DNA of 64,000 nt from Curtobacterium sp. ER1/6 (GCF_001742745.1 NZ_MJAK01000002.1:124001-188000); one strand, 5' to 3'; shown: positions 45,883 through 53,999, counted from the first letter of the stretch. Numbers and translations are program-made. The notes: generated by a model not told the origin, from the sequence alone.

Positions 45883-46184
45883 CGTGGTGCTCCTTCGGGT
45901 CGGGTGCTGCTGGCTGGTGCTGGTCGTGGTGCTGGTGCTGCTGGTCGTCGTGCTGGTGCTGCCGGTGCTGCCGGCGTCGGTCCTGGTCGTGCTGCTGCTG
46001 CCGGTCGGGCCCACCCGTCGAGCGGGCGGAACCGGTGCGGGATCGCGCCCCGCGCCTTCCGTTCCGTCCGCTCGCGGCGGTGGAGCCGGGGACGGACCCG
46101 GGTCGGCCCGGTGAGCGGGCGGAACCGGTGCGGGGTCGCGCCCCGCGCCTTCCGGTTCCGCCCACTCGCGGCGGGCGGGTCGGG
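45883..46184. other. 302-bp gap with low-complexity tract and two family 2 repeats
   Basis: No gene is supported. 45898-46012 is a tract of CTGGTGCTG-like units. 46020-46080 and 46113-46174 are two near-identical copies of an element that opens GAGCGGGCGGAACCGGTGCG and closes with TTCCGCCCACTCG or TTCCGTCCGCTCG. The DUF4397 promoter must lie here or beyond, unless the gene is read from the upstream operon. Confidence 0.8.
46020..46174. repeat. Tandem pair of family 2 palindromes
   Basis: Two copies, 46020-46080 and 46113-46174, share GAGCGGGCGGAACCGGTGCG, the centre TCGCGCCCCGCGCCTTCC and the end CTCGCGGCGG. Each can fold with outer arms GAGCGGGCGGAA and TTCCGCCCACTC or the TCC variant. Confidence 0.8.
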
Positions 46185-48173
46185 TCAGGACGCGCTCGTC
46201 GGTGTCGTCGTGGGGTCGGTCGGCGCGTACGTCACGACGACGCGCTCCCCGTCCCGCTCGACGTCGGCCGGGCGGAGTCCGCCGCTCATGGCCTGGAACG
46301 TGGCCGCCGCCCGCTCGGCTTCCGCCCGGTCGCCGGCTTGGAGCACCAGGCGACGGAACGGCTGACCGGTCTCGCCGGTGAGCGGCGTGAAGCGGGACAC
46401 CTCGACGGACTGGTCGGCGAGCACCTGCCCGAGGGCGAGCACCGCCCGCGAGTCGACCTGGCCGGCGCGGAACTGCGACTTCGTGCCGGCGTCCGCGTCG
46501 AGGGCCGGGTTGGCGGCGAGCTCGGTGCCGATCGTCTTCCGCCCGTTCGTCGCGGTCGTGATCGCCTCGTTCGCGGCGGCCTCCCCCTCGGCGTGGATGC
46601 GGCGGACGTCGACCTGCTGGTCGCCGGTGCCGAAGGTCGCGACGCTCGTCGAGTTCTGGATGGCCAGCGACACGTCCCGCGAGGAGTTCCCGCCGGTGCG
46701 CATCGAGTCCGTCGTGATGACGTAGTCCGAGTCCTTCCACCCGTTCGGCGACTGGCGCTGGACGGCGGCGTCGGTGTCGAGCTTGTAGTACCAGATCACG
46801 TTGTTGCGGTTGTACCCGTCCCGGACCAGGTCGACCCACATGGCGTCGTCCACGAGGAGCCGCGAGGACTTCGGGACGTTGTCACCGACCCACGTCTCCG
46901 CCTGCTGCATCGGCAGGTCGAGGTTCCCGAGGAGGAACCCGCGCAGCTGCGTGCCCCAGAGCGGCACCGCCACGACGACGGCCGCTGCGGTGACGACGGC
47001 CCACGTGGCCCCGAGGCCGCGTCGAGCGGCACCGCGGACGCGGGTCCGGGCGTTCGAGCGCGTCCGGCCGACGAGGGCGAGGACCGCACGCTCGGCGGTG
47101 TACGCGACGAGCAGTGCCGCGAACGGCACGAGCATGATCACGTACGGCACCGGGAGGTACCCGTTCGGGCGGAACATCATCGCGAGCAGGAACACGAGCA
47201 TCGCGGCGATCGGGCGGACCCGGCGCAGGAAGAGCCCGACGACCGCGGCGACCGACCCGAGGACGATGAACACCGGGTCGAGCGCCCACCACTGCGCGGC
47301 GGCCTGGTTCGCGAGGCTCCCGCCGTCGAAGATCGACCCCGACGCGGTGCGGGAACCGAGCTGGTACGTGATGCCCTCGAGCAGGCTGACCCGGCCGGCG
47401 CCCGGCAGGAGCTCGCCCTTGACCGCGGCGAGCAGCAGGTAGCCACCGCCGATGACCGTGAGGACGGCACCGGCGACGCTCAGCGTGTAGCGACGGGTGC
47501 TCTTGTCGGCCCGACGCACCGCGATCCAGATCAGGAACGGCAGCGCGAGCAGGTAGGTCTCCTTCGAGAGCACCGCGATGCCGAGGCACGCGGCCGCACC
47601 GGCGAACCCGGCCAGCTGCTGGCGCCGGCTGAGGACGAGGACGAACGCGGCGAGGAGCCACGGCGTCGCGACGTTGTCGATGTAGACCGTGCGGTGGTAC
47701 TGCAGGGCCAGCGGCGACAGGGCGAACACGAGACCAGCGGCCGCGGCGGTCGCACGGCCAGCGCCCAGTCGACGGGCGAGCACGAACAGCAGGATGCTCG
47801 ACACCGCGGCGAAGAAGACCATCGCCTCGCGTGCGGCCTCGACGGCGAACGGGTAGCGCGCGAACGCCCCCGTCACCGAGGTGTAGGCCGCGATCTGGAT
47901 CCAGCCGAGCGGCGGGTGGTCGTACCAGTACGTGTAGTGCGTGATCTCGCCGAGGTTCGTGATCGCCCACGCCTGGGCGGTGTACGTGCCCTCGTCGTCG
48001 ATGCGCTGCGGCGTGCCGGACATGTTCCAGAGCTGCACCACCACCGTCACGGCGAGCACGGGGAGCAGCCAGCCGAGGCTCGCCGCGTGGACGCGGAACC
48101 AGCCGCGGACGCCGGAGAACGACTCCGCGCCACGCACCGGGATCCCGGTGGTGTGGGTGATGCTGGCGGTCAT
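46185..48173 (-). CDS. ArnT/PMT-like membrane glycosyltransferase (GT39 or GT83 family)
   Basis: A 662-residue protein. About ten transmembrane helices in the first 400 residues are followed by a 250-residue extracytoplasmic domain. The first external loop has DDEGTYTAQAWA, the acidic DE motif of GT-C enzymes, and YDHPPLGW. These enzymes use lipid-linked sugars, such as polyprenyl-phosphate mannose, outside the membrane. The large soluble domain is of unknown fold. The stop of the GT2 synthase gene overlaps its ATG (ATGA). It probably decorates the polymer or protein made by this locus. Confidence 0.88.
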   Translation of the reverse strand: MTASITHTTGIPVRGAESFSGVRGWFRVHAASLGWLLPVLAVTVVVQLWNMSGTPQRIDDEGTYTAQAWAITNLGEITHYTYWYDHPPLGWIQIAAYTSVTGAFARYPFAVEAAREAMVFFAAVSSILLFVLARRLGAGRATAAAAGLVFALSPLALQYHRTVYIDNVATPWLLAAFVLVLSRRQQLAGFAGAAACLGIAVLSKETYLLALPFLIWIAVRRADKSTRRYTLSVAGAVLTVIGGGYLLLAAVKGELLPGAGRVSLLEGITYQLGSRTASGSIFDGGSLANQAAAQWWALDPVFIVLGSVAAVVGLFLRRVRPIAAMLVFLLAMMFRPNGYLPVPYVIMLVPFAALLVAYTAERAVLALVGRTRSNARTRVRGAARRGLGATWAVVTAAAVVVAVPLWGTQLRGFLLGNLDLPMQQAETWVGDNVPKSSRLLVDDAMWVDLVRDGYNRNNVIWYYKLDTDAAVQRQSPNGWKDSDYVITTDSMRTGGNSSRDVSLAIQNSTSVATFGTGDQQVDVRRIHAEGEAAANEAITTATNGRKTIGTELAANPALDADAGTKSQFRAGQVDSRAVLALGQVLADQSVEVSRFTPLTGETGQPFRRLVLQAGDRAEAERAAATFQAMSGGLRPADVERDGERVVVTYAPTDPTTTPTSAS

Positions 48174-49666
48174 CGGGCACCTCCTGCGGACGAACCGGCG
48201 AGCTCACGCTGCTGCGTGTCGGTGTCGGTGGTGACGGCGTTCGCGAAGCCGACGACCTCGGGCGTCGCGGAGGCCGTGCGGTGCTGGCCGGTGTGCTCGG
48301 TCTTCTCCCAGCCGTTCTGCCCCTTGACGTGGCGGACGACGGCACGGACGGCCGCTGCGGCGAGGAACACCTGGTACGGCACCAGGCCGAGGACGAGCTT
48401 CACGTAGTCGCGGATGCGGACCTTCTCCTTGTAGATGCGGCCGAACTCGTTGAGTCCGACGACCTCGACGGCGAGGAGCATGAGCGTCGGCGCCACCGGG
48501 ATGAACGAGATGAGGGCGACCGGGGTCGGCACCTTGACGAACAGGATCATCAGGACGCTGAGCGGGATCAGCAGACCGGTCGCGGCCTGGATGAAGGGCA
48601 TCGTCAGCATGTAGCGGGCGAAGAAGCGCTGGCGGAACGAGGGCAGCTTCTTCCACTCCCCCTTGCCGAGCACCTGCAGGAAGCCCTGGTTCCAGCGGGT
48701 CCGCTGCTTGAGCAGGGACGCGAACGTGGGCGGGGTCTCCTCGCGGGTGACCGCCTCGGGGCTGTACGCCACGACGACCTTCGCGCCGTCGGCGGAGAGC
48801 CGGACACCGAGCTCGCAGTCCTCGGCCAGGCAGTGTGCGTCCCAGCCGTCCGACCACTCGAGCCGTTCCTTCGTCACGAAGACGGTGTTGCCGCCGAGCG
48901 GGATGAACTTCGACCCGGCGTGGAAGTGCAGGCGCGAACGGAACCAGAAGTAGTACTCGAGCACGTTGCGCAGCGACCACCAGCTCGACTTGAAGTTCAT
49001 GAGCTGCACGCCGCCCTGCACGACGTCGGCGTCGGTCTCCTGGAAGCGGGAGTCGACGAGCGACAGCAGCTTCGGGTAGACCTCGTCCTCGGCGTCGAAC
49101 ACGCCCACGATGTCGCCCGTCGCGTACTGCAGCGCGAGGTTCATCGCCTTCGGCTTGTTCTTCGGCGCGGTGTCGTCCACCACGACCTTGATCAGCTCGG
49201 GGTGCCGGGCCGCGGCGGCGCGCACGACGGCGTCGGTCTCCGGGTCGTCCTCGCCGACGATCGCGATGATCTCGTAGTCCGGGTGGTCCTGGCGCGCGAG
49301 CATGTCGAGCGTCTCGCCCATCACGTCCTGCTCGTGCCGACCGGGCACGAGGAGCGTGAAGCGGTGTGCGGCCGGACGCGGCGTCTGGCTGAAGCTCGTC
49401 GACTTGAGGGCGTCGCGCGAGCGCCAGGCGTGCAGCATCCACCACAGCGTCGTCAGCGCGATCACGGTGAGCAGCACGGAGACGGCGATGAGCGCGGAGT
49501 AGCCGATCCACTCGCCCAGCGACCAGGCGACGTGCGGGGCCTGCCCCGAGCCTCCCGTCGGGACGTCCGTGGTGCCCCGGTTCGGGACGTTCCCGGACGG
49601 GCCCGTCCCCTCGTTCGGCTGCAGCAGCGGCCCGGCGGCCGTCAGCAGCGTGGCGGAGATGGTCAT
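48170..49666 (-). CDS. Processive GT2 polysaccharide synthase (cellulose-synthase-like)
   Basis: A 498-residue membrane protein. A first helix lies at about residues 53-76; the GT-A domain lies at 100-330; three further helices follow at about 355-377, 380-402 and 424-443. Catalytic motifs of processive synthases are all visible: the UDP-binding DD (164-165), DAED (191-194), the base AEDCE (281-285), and QRTRW at residues 321-325, which holds the growing chain. This is a bona fide beta-glycan or hyaluronan-type synthase layout, without a PilZ domain, so it is probably not controlled by c-di-GMP. Coupled on both sides to gtrA and the ArnT-like gene. Confidence 0.93.
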   Translation of the reverse strand: MTISATLLTAAGPLLQPNEGTGPSGNVPNRGTTDVPTGGSGQAPHVAWSLGEWIGYSALIAVSVLLTVIALTTLWWMLHAWRSRDALKSTSFSQTPRPAAHRFTLLVPGRHEQDVMGETLDMLARQDHPDYEIIAIVGEDDPETDAVVRAAAARHPELIKVVVDDTAPKNKPKAMNLALQYATGDIVGVFDAEDEVYPKLLSLVDSRFQETDADVVQGGVQLMNFKSSWWSLRNVLEYYFWFRSRLHFHAGSKFIPLGGNTVFVTKERLEWSDGWDAHCLAEDCELGVRLSADGAKVVVAYSPEAVTREETPPTFASLLKQRTRWNQGFLQVLGKGEWKKLPSFRQRFFARYMLTMPFIQAATGLLIPLSVLMILFVKVPTPVALISFIPVAPTLMLLAVEVVGLNEFGRIYKEKVRIRDYVKLVLGLVPYQVFLAAAAVRAVVRHVKGQNGWEKTEHTGQHRTASATPEVVGFANAVTTDTDTQQRELAGSSAGGAR

Positions 49667-50241
49667 GCGGCGTGCTCCTTCGCGTGAGCGTCTGTGGAAC
49701 GGAAGACGAGGGCCTTGTACGCGGCGAACCGGAAGACGGTGCCGAGGACGAGACCCACCCCGTTGCCGGCGACGTTGTCGGCGAGGGTGGAGGTGAAGCC
49801 GAGGACGTAGTGCGAGACGAACAGGCAGGCCGCGGCGATGCCGAGGCCGATGACGTTCGTGGCCGCGAAGAGGAGCCCCTCGCGGAGGGTCTCGCGCCGG
49901 CCGGTCTGCCGCTGGGAGCGGAACGTGATGGACCGGTTGGCGAGCCAGGCGATCGCGGTCGCGACGACGGCGGAGACGATCTTCGCGGCGATCGGACCGT
50001 CGGGCAGGACGGTCGCGCGCAGCAGGTTGTAGACGCCGAGGTCGATGAGGAAGCAGACGGCACCGATGGTGCCGAAGGAGGCGAGTTGCTTCGCCGTGGC
50101 GAGGAGCCGCGGGACGAGGGCCGGCCGCACGGCAGGTGCCGTGAGGGTGCCGGTCGCCGCTGGGTGGGCGGACGACGCGACGGGGGTCGGCACCGAGCCT
50201 GTGCCGGGGGGCACCAGAACGGGGGTGTCGGTTCGGGTCAT
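49663..50241 (-). CDS. GtrA-family membrane protein
   Basis: A 192-residue protein with four transmembrane helices in the last 130 residues. QLASFGTIGAVCFLIDLGVYNLL and the later NRSITF and FRFAAYKALVF segments are those of GtrA proteins, which move or help move lipid-linked sugars. Residues 1-60 are a proline-rich disordered leader. ATG 50241 is preceded by GAGGGGGC inside a tight hairpin. It is the first gene of the polysaccharide operon and its stop overlaps the synthase ATG. Confidence 0.9.
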   Translation of the reverse strand: MTRTDTPVLVPPGTGSVPTPVASSAHPAATGTLTAPAVRPALVPRLLATAKQLASFGTIGAVCFLIDLGVYNLLRATVLPDGPIAAKIVSAVVATAIAWLANRSITFRSQRQTGRRETLREGLLFAATNVIGLGIAAACLFVSHYVLGFTSTLADNVAGNGVGLVLGTVFRFAAYKALVFRSTDAHAKEHAA

Positions 50242-50259
50242 GCCCCCTCTTCGGGGGCA
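50241..50259 (-). promoter_or_regulatory. Hairpin masking the gtrA ribosome-binding site
   Basis: On the minus strand TGCCCCC-GAAGA-GGGGGCA ends in the first two bases shared with the ATG start codon. The AGAGGGGG that would bind the ribosome is the loop and 3' arm of this 7-bp stem, so translation of the whole coupled operon could be set by its opening. Confidence 0.6.
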
Positions 50260-50326
50260 CGTGGGGAGACGGTTTGGTCGGGGTACAGGGTCTGCCAGGA
50301 GGCTGCCAGGCCCGCGACACGTGCCG

Positions 50327-50348
50327 TTCACCTGTGAACATCTGTCAA
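50327..50348 (-). promoter_or_regulatory. Promoter element with palindromic operator for the gtrA operon
   Basis: On the minus strand a consensus TTGACA (50348-50343) is followed four bases later by the perfect palindrome TTCAC-AG-GTGAA (50338-50327), which would lie in the spacer. No good -10 can be assigned: actinobacterial -10 boxes are weak and the expected place reads GGCACG. The combination still looks like a repressor-controlled promoter. Confidence 0.5.
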
Positions 50349-50412
50349 CGTTTCGGCTGATCAGCGGCAGGTCGACCGTCCGTCCGGACGGTCCGTGGGG
50401 CTGGTGACGAAC

Positions 50413-50454
50413 GGACGGGAGGCGCGGTGCCAGCTGGCACCGCGCCTCCCGTCC
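50413..50454. repeat. Family 1 interspersed palindrome, copy f (perfect, 42 bp)
   Basis: A perfect palindrome with 21-base arms: GGACGGGAGGCGCGG, TGCCAG and their complement. It is 16 bases past the end of the aldo/keto reductase gene (minus strand, stop at 50471). The flank CCTGGTGGTCGCG follows. It is nearly identical to the copy at 55806. Confidence 0.9.
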
Positions 50455-50470
50455 GCCTGGTGGTCGCGTG

Positions 50471-51475
50471 TTACGCGGGACGCCGCTCCGGGCTCGCCGT
50501 CTTGCTCGCGTCGCGCTCGGGGATGTCCCCCAGCGCGTCGTCGATCGCGGCGAGCGCGTCGGCGTCGAGCGTGACGCCCGCGGCCTTGACGTTGTCCGTG
50601 ACCTGCTCGGGTCGCGACGCCCCGACGATCGCGGAGGCCACGTTCGGGTTCTGCAGCGTCCACGCGATCGCGAGCTGTGCGAGCGTCAGGCCGGCCTGGT
50701 CGGCGACGGGCTGCAGGCGCTGGACGGCCTCGAGGACCTCGTCGCGCATGAACCGCTTGATCATGTCCGCGCCGCCCTTCTCGTCCGTGGCGCGCGAGCC
50801 CTCGGGTGCCGGCTGGCCCGGCTTGTACTTGCCGGTGAGGACTCCCTGCGCGATCGGCGACCAGACGATCTGGCTGAGGCCGAGCTGCTTCGAGGCGGGG
50901 ACGACCTCACCCTCGATGACGCGCCACAGCATCGAGTACTGCGGCTGGTTCGAGATGAGCTGGAAGCCGAGCTCCTTCGCGAGGGCGGCACCCGCGCGGA
51001 TCTGCTCGGCGTTCCACTCGCTGACGCCGATGTACAGCGCCTTGCCCTGCCGGACGACGTCGGCGAAGGCCTGCATCGTCTCCTCGAGGGGCGTCTCGTG
51101 GTCGTAGCGGTGCGCCTGGTAGAGGTCGACGTAGTCGGTCTGCAGGCGCTCGAGCGACCCGTCGATCGACTCCGTGATGTGCTTCCGGCTGAGGCCGACG
51201 TCGTTGTGGCCCTTCGGACCGGTCGGCCAGTAGACCTTCGTGAAGATCTCGAGCGACTGGCGGCGCTCGGCCTTGAGCGCCTCGCCGAGGACGGTCTCGG
51301 CGGCGGTGTTGGCGTACGTGTCGGCGGTGTCGAACGTGGTGATGCCCGCGTCGAGCGCTGCCCGCACGCACTGGGTGGCGACGTCGTTCTCGACCTGCGA
51401 GCCGTGCGTCAGCCAGTTGCCGTAGGTGATCTCGGAGATCTTGAGTCCGGAGTTGCCCAGGTACCTGAATTCCAT
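50471..51475 (-). CDS. Aldo/keto reductase (potassium-channel beta-subunit-like)
   Basis: A 334-residue TIM-barrel NADPH oxidoreductase. The catalytic tetrad is visible as D and Y in ITTFDTADTYANTAAE, K in IFTKVYWP and H in DLYQAHRYD. NADPH-binding is indicated by VWSPIAQGVLTGKYKPG and the late AIVGASRPEQV. The opening MEFRYLGNSGLKISEITYGNW is typical of the AKR group that includes Kv-beta proteins. Monocistronic. A 21-base A/T-poor gap gives no clear promoter. Confidence 0.95.
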   Translation of the reverse strand: MEFRYLGNSGLKISEITYGNWLTHGSQVENDVATQCVRAALDAGITTFDTADTYANTAAETVLGEALKAERRQSLEIFTKVYWPTGPKGHNDVGLSRKHITESIDGSLERLQTDYVDLYQAHRYDHETPLEETMQAFADVVRQGKALYIGVSEWNAEQIRAGAALAKELGFQLISNQPQYSMLWRVIEGEVVPASKQLGLSQIVWSPIAQGVLTGKYKPGQPAPEGSRATDEKGGADMIKRFMRDEVLEAVQRLQPVADQAGLTLAQLAIAWTLQNPNVASAIVGASRPEQVTDNVKAAGVTLDADALAAIDDALGDIPERDASKTASPERRPA

Positions 51476-51839
51476 GGGTCCGACGCTAGTCCTGCGCGGG
51501 GCGGGGTGAGGGGGCGTGGGAGTACCTGGGTGGGGGTGGGGTGCGGGGTGAGGTGGGGCGCGCAGGCACCCCTGTCCGGGCGGCGAGCGGGCGGGCCCGG
51601 AGTCCGCTCCCCGGACGCGCGAGCGGGCTGGACCGGCGCCCCGCGTCCGCCGAGCCGAGCACGTTCCGCCCGCCCGGCAAGCCCCCCCGCACACCATCCC
51701 CACCCACACCCCGCCTCCAGCCGTTCCACGGCGCTCCGACCGGCCGGCCGGTCCCTGCACACAGCGCCCCGACCGACCGCCCTCCACAGCAGCGGCCGAC
51801 ACCCACCACCGACGATCCCGGTTCCGGCACCGTGTCTCC
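51476..51839. other. 364-bp gap with family 2 repeat fragments
   Basis: No gene is supported. GAGCGGGCGGGC (about 51582), GAGCGGGCTGGAC (51622) and TTCCGCCCGCCCG (51666) are degenerate family 2 arms. The remainder is C-rich. The two flanking genes are divergent, so both promoters should be here. Confidence 0.65.
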
Positions 51840-52784
51840 ATGGACTTCGCAGCAGGCTTCCCCGCCCCGCTCCGCGGACGCCCCTTCCGCGTCCGCGAGG
51901 CGCTCCAGCGCGGCGTCTCCGCCGCTCGCCTCCGTTCGCGGCACTTGTTCCGCCCCTTCCACGGCACCCGGTGCTGGATCCCGCCGGTCAGCCACGTGGA
52001 GCGTGCACTGGCCGTCGCACCCCGCCTCCGACCAGACCAGGCGTTCAGTCACACGACGGCAGCTCATCTGCTCGGGATCCCGCTGCCACGACGCCTCGAA
52101 CGCGACCGGCGCATCCACGTCACCACGATCGGCACGGACCAGGCCATCCGCGTCCGCGGGACGGTCGGACACCGGAGCCAGCGCGGCCGAGCGTCGGTCG
52201 TGCACTCCGGCACGACGCGGATCGTCGATCCCGCGAACACCTTCGTCATGCTCGCGCGGGTGCTCACGGTCGACGAACTCGTCGTGGCCGGTGATGCACT
52301 CGTCGGCTGGCTCAACTGGTGCACGCCGGACGAGCTGACTGCCGCGGTCCGTCGGCACCGCGGCGCTCGGGGCATCCGGCGGGCTCGCGCTGCTCTCGCG
52401 GAGATCCGCCCCGGATCGAGGAGCCCCGGCGAGACGCGGCTGCGCCTGTCGCTCGTCCGTCGCGGACTCCCGCAACCGGCGCTGAACCACGACGTCGTCG
52501 TCGACGGGCGCTGGGTCGCGTGCGTGGACCTCGCCTACCCCTCTGCCCGCGTCGCCATCGAGTACGAGAGCGATCTCCACCGCACGGACCCACGCACGTT
52601 CCGGAAGGACCTGACGCGTGGCGAGGACCTCAAGGACGCCGACTGGTGGCTCGTCCGCGCGACGTCAGACGACGTCGGTCACGCCGCCGACCGGTTCGCC
52701 GACCGCGTCCGTCGACTCCTTGCATCGGGAAGGGACGGGAGGCACGACACCCGTCACAGACGACCCCTGCAGACGATCTCGTGA
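51840..52784 (+). CDS. AbiEi/DUF559-like protein (antitoxin-like N-terminus, Vsr-like nuclease fold)
   Basis: A 314-residue protein. The N-terminal 150 residues have the winged-helix pattern of type IV AbiEi antitoxins (FRVREALQRGVSAARLRSRHL, then HTTAAHLLGIPLP). The C-terminal part carries a DUF559/Vsr-like core, VACVDLAYPSARVAIEYESDLHRTD, with the acidic and E-x-x-S pattern of the PD-(D/E)XK fold. Such singletons are abundant in Microbacteriaceae; the function is unproven. The last codons run into a family 1 half site (GGGACGGGAGGCACG at 52732), which sets the C-terminus. Confidence 0.7.
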   Translation: MDFAAGFPAPLRGRPFRVREALQRGVSAARLRSRHLFRPFHGTRCWIPPVSHVERALAVAPRLRPDQAFSHTTAAHLLGIPLPRRLERDRRIHVTTIGTDQAIRVRGTVGHRSQRGRASVVHSGTTRIVDPANTFVMLARVLTVDELVVAGDALVGWLNWCTPDELTAAVRRHRGARGIRRARAALAEIRPGSRSPGETRLRLSLVRRGLPQPALNHDVVVDGRWVACVDLAYPSARVAIEYESDLHRTDPRTFRKDLTRGEDLKDADWWLVRATSDDVGHAADRFADRVRRLLASGRDGRHDTRHRRPLQTIS

Positions 52785-52787
52785 ATT

Positions 52788-52807
52788 TTGGTTGACGCTT
52801 CAACCAA
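52788..52807. promoter_or_regulatory. Perfect palindromic operator at the yceI promoter
   Basis: TTGGTTGA-CGCT-TCAACCAA is a perfect inverted repeat with 8-base arms. It contains the -35-like TTGACG (52792-52797), and a -10-like CAGAAT lies 17 bases further (52815-52820). A repressor bound here would block RNA polymerase. The pattern resembles sites of MarR-type regulators. Confidence 0.75.
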
Positions 52808-52901
52808 ACAGGTGCAGAATGGGTTACGATCTGATCGATGCAGGCGCATGTAGTTGCCGCCTGCTCGGGAACCGCAGACCACCGCCTCGTAAGGAGTCAC
52901 C

Positions 52902-53462
52902 ATGACGCTCAACGCCTCCGCCATCCCCGGCTACCAGACCGGCACCTGGAAGATCGACCCGACCCACTCCGAGGTCACCTTCTCGGTCCGCCACCTCGCC
53001 ATCAGCAAGGTCAAGGGCTCCTTCGAGCGCTTCGACGCGACCCTCGTCACGGCCGAGAACCCCCTCGACACCTCCCTCGAGGCCTCGATCGACGTCGCGA
53101 GCATCAACACGAACCAGGCGCAGCGCGACCAGCACCTCGCCACCGGTGACTTCTTCCTCACCGAGGAGCACCCGCAGATGACCTTCAAGTCGACCGGCAT
53201 CCGCGAGGACGGCGACGACATGCTCATCGACGGCGAGCTCTCGCTCCGTGGCGTCACCAAGAACGTCACCCTGAAGACCGAGTTCGGCGGCGTCACCACC
53301 GACGGCTACGGCCAGGTCAAGCTCGGCGCCGAGGCGACGACGAAGATCGACCGCACCGAGTTCGGCGTGAACTGGAACGCGGCGCTCGAGGCCGGTGGCT
53401 TCACGCTCGGCAACGACGTGACCATCAACCTCGACGTGCAGTTCGTCCTCCAGGCGGCCTGA
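52902..53462 (+). CDS. YceI-family lipid-binding protein
   Basis: A 186-residue lipocalin-like beta-barrel without signal peptide. GTWKIDPTHSEVTFSVRHLAISKVKGSFERFDATL opens the family, and FKSTGIREDGDDMLIDGELSLRGVTKNVTL and RTEFGVNWNAAL close it. YceI proteins bind polyisoprenoids or fatty-acid amides; cytosolic versions are common in actinobacteria and often stress- or MarR-regulated. AAGGAG lies eight bases before ATG 52902. The promoter carries a perfect palindrome and two hairpins follow the gene. Confidence 0.95.
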   Translation: MTLNASAIPGYQTGTWKIDPTHSEVTFSVRHLAISKVKGSFERFDATLVTAENPLDTSLEASIDVASINTNQAQRDQHLATGDFFLTEEHPQMTFKSTGIREDGDDMLIDGELSLRGVTKNVTLKTEFGGVTTDGYGQVKLGAEATTKIDRTEFGVNWNAALEAGGFTLGNDVTINLDVQFVLQAA

Positions 53463-53480
53463 ACCACCGAGTAGCTCGAA

Positions 53481-53519
53481 CCGCGGTCGAGCGGCGCTCC
53501 AGCGCTGCATCGACCGCGG
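53481..53519 (+). terminator. First hairpin after yceI
   Basis: CCGCGGTCGA and TCGACCGCGG pair around an inner partial stem. It lies 18 bases past the stop. Confidence 0.7.
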
Positions 53520-53552
53520 GACACCGAACGAACGCTCTGCAGTACCCGGCGG

Positions 53553-53586
53553 ACGGCCCGGCTCCTCCCCCACGGAGCCGGGCCGT
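53553..53586 (+). terminator. Second hairpin after yceI
   Basis: A perfect 13-bp stem, ACGGCCCGGCTCC / GGAGCCGGGCCGT, with an eight-base C-rich loop, followed by TCGG. Together with the first hairpin it should stop the yceI transcript completely. Confidence 0.8.
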
Positions 53587-53999
53587 TCGGCGTTCCACGG
53601 GTGCCCACGCGGGGCTCACTCGTGTGTCCCTGCACGGATCCCGCCCGCTGCCGGGAACACTCCGGGAGCTCGTCACGAGCGCGGACGCCCGGCCCGAGCG
53701 GGATCGTCGTCGCACGCCGAGCGGGCGGATCGCGCGCCCCTGACTCGCGCGAATGCGCACGGACCGCCCGCCCGCTCGCCCGGAGCCCGCTCCGCTCCCC
53801 CGCTCCCGCTCGCGCGGACGCCGAGACGCCGAGACGCCGAGACGCCGAGACGCCGACCATCCCCCACCACTGCCAGCCCGGCCCCTCCACGTCCCCGAGC
53901 GGGCGTAGCGTGTCGTCCAGCCCGAGCGCGAGCGCGGGAATCGCCCGTCCGCGAGGGCAGTTGCACCCGGCACCCGTCCCGACGAAGAGGAGCACCACC
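53587..53999. other. Repeat-containing gap before the TIGR03086-like gene
   Basis: No gene is supported here (the whole gap after yceI is 537 bp). Family 2 half sites occur near 53640, 53718 and 53768. 53817-53856 holds five perfect tandem copies of GACGCCGA. The last 50 bases carry GAGGAGCACCACC as the ribosome-binding region of the next gene. Confidence 0.7.
53817..53856. repeat. Tandem repeat, 5 x 8 bp (GACGCCGA)
   Basis: Five exact, contiguous copies. The unit is not a multiple of three and is not in a gene. It could vary in number between strains by slippage. Confidence 0.9.

Noticed and set aside
45861-48407. Hydrophobic 848-codon plus-strand frame starting in the CTGGTG tract
   Set aside because: The run of leucines and valines comes from the low-complexity tract, and the rest is antisense to two genes with clear motifs.
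53817-53856. GACGCCGA tandem repeats as an origin or iteron array
   Set aside because: No replication initiator gene is nearby, the repeats are very GC-rich and no AT-rich unwinding region accompanies them.
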